A DNA stretch of 64,000 bases from Paragyromitra xinjiangensis (Eukaryota > Ascomycota > Pezizomycetes > Pezizales > Discinaceae), in assembly GCA_038503065.1 (NCBI GenBank), contig JBCAMK010000002.1, positions 930,001-994,000 on the forward strand. Direction: 5' to 3'. Positions 55,783-64,000 of this stretch are shown one piece after another; position 1 is the first letter of the stretch, and each line of letters starts with the position of its first letter. The translations under genes and the position numbers were made by a program. Below the pieces are notes generated by a model, which worked only from the letters and a program-made list of their open reading frames with translations, was not told the DNA's origin and ran no database searches.

Positions 55783-58290
55783 ATGAAGGTCTTTGAAAAA
55801 GCGAAGCTCTTAATAAGCTTAATTGGCTTTAAACTTATGTTAGTTCATTCACAGGAGGCAACGGATTCTATTCGGGATGCAGGTATGACCTAGTATGTCT
55901 ATCGTTGATGCCTATAAACATGTACACTGATTGAGCTAGATGACCTCCAAAGTGGCTACCTGCCGAACCATAAAATGGATCCTGCTGTGGTTTCTTCGGG
56001 AAACTTTGGTATGAGAGTGAGAAAAGTTACGTGTACCTCAATCCCTTAACTAACGTGTGAAAGGATTGCTGTGGAAGGTCTTCACCGGCGGAAATGTGAC
56101 AGGATCCACAATTGCTGAGCAGGCAGGATTAACCCTCTTATACCTTCAATAATCTTCTCTTATAGTTTTTAGTTTCTGGCGAAACCGTTGGTCTACACTC
56201 CAACTACTCGTACCCAGGTTGTCATTGTTGTTTCCGAGACAAACTGGGTGTATGTATTGGATGCAGTCACTGGAGCGATTGTGACAAAACGACAAGTGCG
56301 ACGTATGTTCTTCAATTAATTCGTCTACCGTAGGATCAACTAATTGTAACATCCGAATATCAGCTCCGTTTAATGGCACAGATCTACCATGCGCAGATAT
56401 CCCAGGGACTGTCGGCATTACTGGAACCCCTGTGATTGATCGGTCAACGAACACCATGTACTTTTTCGCGAAAGGGTATAGGGGTACTACTGGTGGTGTT
56501 TTCAATGGGGCGTATGTGAAGAATAATCGTTAGGAAGCGATTCTCTACGCTAACCTTCTGGCCAGATACTTCTTCTATGCAGTAGATCCATTGACTTTGA
56601 ATGATCGAACTGGATACCCTGTTTTGATTGATGGGAAGCCTGCTGATAATGTCTGTCCTCCTATCATAAATCATGACCTCCTAATAATGTTAATGAGATT
56701 AGTCCCCTGAGAAATATTTCCATGGCGGAACGCATCTTCAAAGTGAGAAACCCGCTTTTAGAGACAACACATATCAGTCATGCCTAGCTAATAATCCACT
56801 AGGAACTGCCTTGACTATAATAGGGACTACGGTTTATGCCGGGTTTGGTGGCATGTGTGATTCATATAACTTTACTGGTTACATAGTTGGTGTTGGTACT
56901 CAGTCGGCGAGCGTAAAAACAATATTCGCCACGATATCAGGGCCAGATTCGATTCCTCAAGATGGCACTTGGCAAGGTGGTGGTGTAAGTTCAGAACTTT
57001 TACTTTTACTATTGCGTTTTTTTACTGACCCGGCTTGATACTGGCGACTATGCAGGGAGAAGCAGGAATTTGGCAGTGTGGCCGTTCATTTGCTACTGAT
57101 GGAGTGGGTCGCTTTTTTGTGGCAATCAGTAATGGCTTACGTACGCACCTCTTCACTAATACCATAGTTTGGTACATGGGGATCGCTAGTTAAAATACCT
57201 ATACAGTATTAGGTAATTATGCTTCTCCAAGAGCAGGATCTTCACCGCCGCAAATTCTAGAAGGGACGATAGTAAACATGAAAGTCGACCCAGCAACTGG
57301 GAAACTGAGTGCCCAAGACTTTTTCCGTGAGTATCGATAAAAAAAAGTAGAGCTAAACCCCATGAACTGACAGAATTTAGGACCGTGGGACTACAGTACA
57401 GCAGCAGATTCTGCAAGGGATCTAGGCAGTGGCGGCGTAACAATGCTTGATCCAGCTTCGTTTCACACCACATCTGCCAAGAAACTTGGGCTAGTAGGAG
57501 GGAAAGCTGGAAAGCGTAATTTCGCAGTCATCGGTAGATAATCTCTGTGCAAGTTGGTTAATGTTTGTGTAGTTTATCTAGTGAACATGGACAACCTGGG
57601 GGGATTCAAGAACGGAGCAGGACAGACAGATGCTGTCATGCAAACCATTCAAGTGCCGCTGACAGGATCCCAAAGTGGACAGCCACCTGGTGCAATATAT
57701 GGAGCTGTTGGGTCCTACCCAATGTCTGGGACGCAAGGGGGATATATTTATGTGAGACCAGCAAAATTTTGGAGTTGCAAGAAGCTAAATCCCTATTATC
57801 ATTCCCTGAATATTTGCTGATCTATCCGCTTGCAGGTGGCTGTGGACAAAATACATGCATATAGGTTCTATCAAGAGAATGGTAGAAACCGATATCAGAT
57901 GAAACGTTCACAAAATTAACATCAATCCAGGTACTATCTCGGAAGTAGCTCAATCGGAGGATACAGTCTCAAGCTACATTGGGACTGGTGTCCCTACGGT
58001 GACTAGTATGGATGGTCTTGATGGTACAGGAATAATGTGGATTACGAGCCGTGATGGCGAGCTAAACGCGTACAGTGCGATCCCAACTGGTAGGTTTTTG
58101 CTGCCCTCCGCTCCCTCGTATCGTTGTGGAAATATGGCGTGCTAAGGTGGAACTAGGCGGGAAGTTGGAAAGAATAGTTTTACCTACGGGCATTAGAAGT
58201 GCAAAGTATCAGAGACCTGCCTTCGGTAATGGTCGAGTTTATGTGTCAACATCAACGGGGAATATTGCATGTTACGGAAGGAAACCGTGA
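55783..58290 (+). pseudogene. Secreted PQQ-type beta-propeller protein, about 14 exons, one likely frameshift
   Basis: Proposed exons: 55783-55882, 55940-56008, 56064-56122, 56173-56302, 56364-56511, 56566-56650, 56703-56984, 57056-57140, 57207-57326, 57381-57533, 57582-57751, 57836-57881, 57931-58089, then about 58117-58290. The start MKVFEKAKLLISLIGFKLMLVHS resembles a signal peptide. Propeller blades are visible: VVIVVSETNWVYVLDAVTGAIV; GITGTPVIDRSTNTMYFFAKG; RPAFGNGRVYVSTSTGNIACYG. These are typical of quinoprotein alcohol-dehydrogenase-like folds. All junctions keep frame, intron 3 using a GC-AG pair, except the last: exon 13 (…AYSAIPTG) and the final segment (…LPRIVVEIWRAKV) are in different frames with no usable intron between. 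It is therefore either a recent pseudogene or a sequence error. Role unknown. Confidence 0.65.
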
Positions 58291-61200
58291 GTGTACATGT
58301 CGGATATTTAGCTGCATATTGGCTTGTGGAGGATACGTGGTGTAGCTACATCGGCTGGGACATAGCTATAGCCGCAAGAAAAGAAAATTATCTTAAGTGT
58401 CTCTGGGGTTGGTGCACCAGAAATTTCTACCGGAACCTACGTGGTAAAGCCCTAAACTATCGATAGTTTTCTTCGGTCCTTGCTGCTTGAGGCTACTTTG
58501 ATCACGGCATATCACTCGCACCGTATCTCCTAATTAAAGCGACATATACACGAACTGGGACACCTTGAGCAAACATATTCTTCATTACCAAGTGATACTA
58601 GGATGGATCCTGAAGATGGGGCGAGTATAAATTTAGTTCCATTCCCTCACGCTAAATTAATGTATGCAGCGGAGTGATTCACTAGGCATGAGGCCGCAGA
58701 CGGAACATGGAGACGCGGCAATAGATGAAGAAATTACCGATAAATTAATAAAGCAAAATACCCCAGTGACCTTTTATTGCAAGCGAAGATAACCAATTCC
58801 ATTCGCTATCACTCGGATCTTGGCACTTCCGAGGGGACACGTCTTGCCTGCTGTCCTGTTAGCCAGGAGATCTCAGATTGGAGGCCTTCCTCAATATATG
58901 GAAATAAAGAACGAGAAAAGAATAAGGATAGAATGGACTTGAAAATTGACAGAATATCAAACCACTGCCAACTCTTATTACTGCTATCCATAATGTGAAT
59001 TTTAGCCAGTGAATACAAAACCAGAGAATGAGGATTGCCGCTCCGGGGTATGAGTCTACTTCACTGACCGCTCATCTGTGCGGGGCTTCAACCAGGCCTC
59101 TTACTCGTAGGACGAGGAGTATAGCTGGCGGAGAAGCAGCGGATCCAAAACTCTAGCGAATGAACTGATCGTTACGCACAAGGACAAGACCTATAATCGG
59201 TTATCGGTGCCTCGACTCATGCTGTCTGGTGTCGGCTGACTCCTGTTGAATGAGTGTGGGCAGCAATCCTTGGCAGGAGGGGTTAATCTTTTCTGACGCA
59301 CACGGTCTCTCGATTGTTCCAGAGGTTCTTCCCATAGATGCGTACGGGTGATAAATCAGTTACCTCCCCTCAGCGCTACCGAGCTTACACCTTCCTGGCT
59401 GTTGGAGCAGGTCTATATTTCGTTTCTTATTGTAGCGCCCTTACCCCTTTTGCTATTCAGAGTTTTTTGCTAACCTTCAATTCCCGTCCTGCAGCTGCCA
59501 CGAGTTACTTTATTCTAATTCACAGCAAAGGCTGTATCCATCAGACGCCATACTACCCCTAGAGCTCTTTTTAGAGGGTAACCCGGAAGCCTCCGAGCAG
59601 CAAAAGCCTTAAGTGTCTTGAAATGAAATTCCTAGACAGCTTCAATGTCCACATAATAATCCCTTCCCTACCCCCTACTTTCTACATAAGACAAAGCCAA
59701 ACCGACTGATGATGGGGGCTAAGATCTAGACGTTGATAGCGGGCCAAAGTGACAGCAGTGAAAAAGGAGAAACAAATGCATCGGTAGAGAGTATAGCCGT
59801 AGAGGTGCAGGCACTATTCTCCGGATTTGAACAGTAGGTTAGGAAAGCAAGGTCAAGAAGGCGATCTTCATCGCTAATCTAGCCGTCTTTAGCACAGAAG
59901 CCCCTCTTGTGCTTGAGGTGCATACCGGTGTTAGAATAGAAGTATTTCTTTTCAAGTTTTCTAAAAACTAGAAAGAGTGTTTCACCTTCCTACGACCTAA
60001 GTCTCACCGAACGTGACGAAAGCGAAAATTTTCCATTGGCCCCGGCCCATACATCCCCAGCCCTCAAAAAAAACCTCACGCTGGACGTGTTTGTTGCCAA
60101 TAAGCTTAAGGGATATATACGAGACACTCATAATAGCCCATCATATCCAAATATGTCATCAATTCCAAATCAATCATCTTTTGTTCCAAATTTCAACCCT
60201 TTATCAAGTTCCTCGCGACAGAACAAATGTCTGTCTCGTTTTTTTCAGAAATTGGCATAATGTAGGTAGAGAGTAATCCTAAAAATACAAACGTACATAT
60301 GTGCCCACGAAAATTGAGCCGGAAGACCTAAAGCCACCCGATACCAACCCCGGCCGTTTCCCGGCTCGAGGGGATTTCTGATAGGCAAAAAAGTACCGCG
60401 TAGCCCGAGATTGCATATTGAGAATCGCAGGTTGGTATCAGCGGGTTTAGACTTTGAGAGCTTGGGGTTACCTAGACTCATCCCTTATACTATATTGAGT
60501 GCATCCTGCATGTCTTGAAACTTATATTTTCAATCCTAAACGCCTGGACTAAACGCAATCTCCCACAATATGCTCGCCACGTACGTATAAGCGACTTTAA
60601 CCGGCGCTTGCGGTAAATGGATTTCCAGCGGTGTAGAATTCTCACCTAGGGTTAAAACGGATATCTGGCCCGTCCCCGAGGTTTATTTCAAAGCTGGGTA
60701 TTGTGTCGTTAAGGGGAAGGTGGTGTTTGAGCAGGTAGGTGGTGCTGGCGGCGCGGGAGGCCTAACCTGAGATACCCGCTAGCTCTCCCAACCACCTGGG
60801 GTTTGGGAAGCGGGACGGGAATCGTGTACCCTGAATCACTGCAGATAGATCCCTGTGGTAGTGGAGAGTTGAATTGATCAGATGTATCAAAGACGGCAGC
60901 GGCAGAACGTAAATTGTAAAACAATTCCTGAGACCTTCTATCGCTGAAGGCTTTCGATTGATAGCGCTTAATCGTGAGTAGGAAAGGTTAATTTAGGCTT
61001 GCCGAAGGAAATACGATATCATAAAGTTTAACGAGGTTGTTGTGCTGAGAGATACTACTTGCTAAAAGATAAAGTTAGTGATGGGGGTAGGCCTTAGTCA
61101 CAACCAACCCACCTCCCCTCAAATCCGAACACAGAGAACTCCAAATTATAGGTTTATCTCTGTAAGTATGCTCCAGGTTATTTCTGATGGCAATTAAGGT

Positions 61201-64000
61201 AGTAGTGGTTTCTGGGGCGTTTTGAGGCTTGAGTCATGTTGTCAATTCTAAAATGGGGTGGTTGCTGCCGAGGTTTACCCACATCACTAACTTTATTTTT
61301 CGGCAGGTAACCCCAGAAATTTGAAGGTTCACCAATCAGGAATGACTTGATTGAATTTTCTCCGGCTTCCGGCGATAAAATTGGTATTTTTTGGCGCCAT
61401 ATTTCCTTCAGCCAGGTTTACTCGTCGAATACCGCGGCGGGTTTCTTGGGTTTAGAGCCGAACTACCCTGCAAATCCTTAAGCATGATCTGAGATGTCTT
61501 GGTCAACTTGTAAGCATTTTGGATGACAGAGGCCTAGGCCTAAGCGAAAATACAGTTATCAACAGAGAAACTGCAGTTATTAATATCTCTTGCGCAGCTA
61601 CGATCGATCAGCATAGCATACAATACTCCTTCTAATGTTTTAGGAAACATAACCTCAAGGGATACTCGCCTGAGAATTCTCTATCGGCGAACCGTTCGGT
61701 GGTTACTTTGGGGCAATTAGCTAGCATTGTGATTTAGACTTTAAATCCAATTACGCTATGTAGCGTCGCGCGTACGGGAGGCGCCGACTGTCTAAGATCT
61801 AGTTCCATATAACGAGATCCGATGTTGTTGGTACCCCACCGGCCCAGAGCCTAATTTTAGGGTTGGTGATTGGGATGCTGTTGGTGTTCAACAATGAAGC
61901 AACGTTCCACGATTCAATCCGTACTTCACGTGGTAAGCCGAAATATCTGAACGATGAAAAAAAAAACGGCAAAAATAGCTAGAAGTAGACACTCATGTAG
62001 TACACGCAACTAAAAAGCAAGAATCTTCGTTCGGAATCTCCCATATACGCCTAAGATTTTTTGACTCTAAAGTTGAATCTAAAACCTTAAAGCGGGAGCA
62101 CGAACCTCCCGTCCTATGCACAGATACGATCTAGTCAGGGGTCACAAGGCTCCGAGAACCAACGTACTTGGCGGTTGAAGGGCCTTAGACAGTCATATCT
62201 CCTGGAAGATTGGGTCTACGCTTGCTAAAATCGGATGTTAGATTGATATTAGGGCAACAAAGTATCTCAGCGATCATTCAGGACTTTGTATACTTATTTC
62301 ATTGTCTTAATGTAGTGCTATATACTAATATTCGATGGGATTCTTTGGTATGGCCACTTGTGCAAACGATTCCGACCTCTAGGGAGTGAAGCCTGGCTGG
62401 CATCTGCTCGTTAGGGCATACTCTAAGCGATTGTGATATCGGCGGCCCGGGGAGGTGCGTGATGTTTCAAAACTCTTCACTATAGCTAGTGGACAAATAT
62501 ACCCCCCTGATCTACCCTATTAAAGGAATATGGTTCATCTATCCTTGGGGCCTGCCCCTAGCCGTGGGGAAATGAAAGATCATTTGACTTAGCACTGGGA
62601 GGCAGCATGATGCGATATTTCGATAGCGGACTCGTATGGATAACTTTGGTAATCGTCTTTACGTTCGTGGGATTATTTTGTATATATGTAGTGTAGAATA
62701 TTGCATGATTTTTATTGAAATATGTGTTATCTTTAGTTAGGAGTAATAACTAGCTCACTGATTATCTTGTTAACACGCGCCAGAGATCTCATATGAAGAA
62801 GATAGCCGGACTGAAATCTTATGGTAAAGGAGATCTAAGTGCCACATCGGTGATACAGCTGTCTGGTTATGCACACTGTATTTACCGCAACATACGTATT
62901 TCATTCCCAGGATAATGCTATGTATTTACCCGTGTTTTTTTAGTAAGTCGGCGGCAGATTTACTTCAAGTTCCGACATTCTATCTGCGCCTGAGACCCGG
63001 CTGAGCTTCTAGAATACATGATTGGCTTTACGGTACCAATTTCAGGTTCTTAGGTACTGCTTCGAACATCCGAGAAACCGCAGCATATTTCTACCAGGCT
63101 GCGCAACTGCACTGCCAAAGTTGATTGGTTCTATTCTTGAGTCTGAGCTTTTCCCACTATATTCCAGGTAGATATACATAGAGTGCATAAAAATTATGCA
63201 TAACTTTATCTGTGATGCAACCACCTAATGTTAGAACACCAAAGGTTGCCGGGGAAAAGTCACGTCTCGGTTAACGTTCCTCTCATGCTTTATTCGGATA
63301 TCAGGGATTCAATCTACACATGTTAGTTTTAGCCATACTAATGCTACTTACCGCATACATATCTCTGTGAGTTGCGAAGTTTCGTTAATGTGCACCCTAT
63401 GTGCTTATGCGCACTTAATAGAGCAAATAAGAAAATAGGTGGGGAAAGGGCTGGCTTGTCGTCATATCACTCGGTCGATTGACAGACCACCACTGTAATT
63501 CTTACCACGAGTTTTGCTACTAGTACAATGGGTCCTAGATCAATTCTCCCTAGATTAATCGGTGAACATTCCTGAGATTGCCTGGGCTGTATGTAGCTCT
63601 GGACTAATCTCACGCATGAAACTCGACATCAATTGGCCCAAGTAACAGCATAGCTAAGTGCCTTTAAGGTTGGGAAAAAGCCTATACAATGTGCTTCTAG
63701 ATATGACTGAAACTTCCTGGTGACAAATGGTCTGTCATCCATGCATATCGTTAAACGAGGAAGAACCCCGCCTTCCCTTGCTTTCCCTCCACGTGGTGCT
63801 GAATGTTCTTCAGGGGCTAAGCCAAGTAGTTACTTTTGAATTTAAGGTTAGTTTCGGATCAGTACGTATGCCAATGTTACCGAGATCATTTATACCACCA
63901 CTTGCATTCCGGAAGCTTAGGAATAGACTAAGCCTTGAAAAAGTAACCTGCTAGTAAAATTTCCAAGTTTTCACGCACATGAAATTCATTGATATCGATC
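58291..64000. other. Gene-poor right flank
   Basis: About 5.7 kb without a supported gene. Small noted items: an imperfect inverted pair GATACCAACC (60340-60349) and GGTTGGTATC (60430-60439), and copies of CATATCACTCG at 58508-58518 and 63463-63473. No tRNA, LTR or domain-bearing frame recognised. Confidence 0.45.

Noticed and set aside
60340..60439. 10-bp inverted pair GATACCAACC / GGTTGGTATC
   Set aside because: Too short and without a target duplication or a second copy in the window to call an element.

Overview
The window is nuclear DNA of a filamentous ascomycete (Pezizomycotina). Evidence: protein genes split by many short introns of about 45-140 bp with GTATGT/GTAAGT-type donors, a Zn2Cys6 regulator with a fungal-specific domain, a HeLo-like/NACHT/ankyrin STAND receptor, a fungal Tf1/sushi-type chromovirus, and pogo-like MITEs. 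The multi-intron genes, gene-poor flanks and NACHT-ankyrin receptor with near-identical repeats recall Pezizomycetes such as truffles, but this placement is tentative.

Layout. 341-11043 is a three-level transposon nest. A gag-only Copia-type LTR element (195-bp LTRs, TSD TATGC) is split by a complete Ty3/gypsy chromovirus (512-bp LTRs, TSD GGGCC). The chromovirus is itself split inside the integrase zinc finger by a 2448-bp TA-flanked inverted-repeat element filled with minisatellites. All boundaries can be read to the base. 11-29 kb is gene-poor and holds a four-exon short-chain dehydrogenase, a small secreted Cys-rich protein built from a duplicated exon, two or three small ORFs, and a MITE-like inverted repeat. 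29-51.5 kb is a compact gene island: Zn2Cys6 regulator (+), unknown protein (-), alpha/beta hydrolase (-), WDR7/rabconnectin-3-beta-like WD40 protein (+), membrane-anchored monothiol glutaredoxin (+), and the large STAND receptor (-). 52-64 kb is gene-poor again, with four MITEs packed into 53.2-55.1 kb and a multi-exon secreted PQQ-type beta-propeller gene at 55.8-58.3 kb that appears to carry one frameshift.

How the parts work together. The island genes look like unrelated housekeeping or regulatory genes; I see no biosynthetic cluster. The hydrolase and the unknown gene share a strand but not an obvious function. The WD40 protein (V-ATPase regulation in its family) and the glutaredoxin (secretory pathway redox in its family) both point to endomembranes, but I do not infer a pathway. 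The most unusual items are the transposon nest with its readable expression signals (-1 frameshift heptamer, self-priming site, half-tRNA primer site), the minisatellite-carrying inverted-repeat element, the receptor whose Walker A lies on a 25-nt microexon and whose ankyrin array has nine nearly identical 99-bp units, and the secreted protein made from symmetric phase-1 exons.

Exon boundaries were worked out by eye from splice signals, reading-frame continuity and family sequence patterns; no search or alignment was run.
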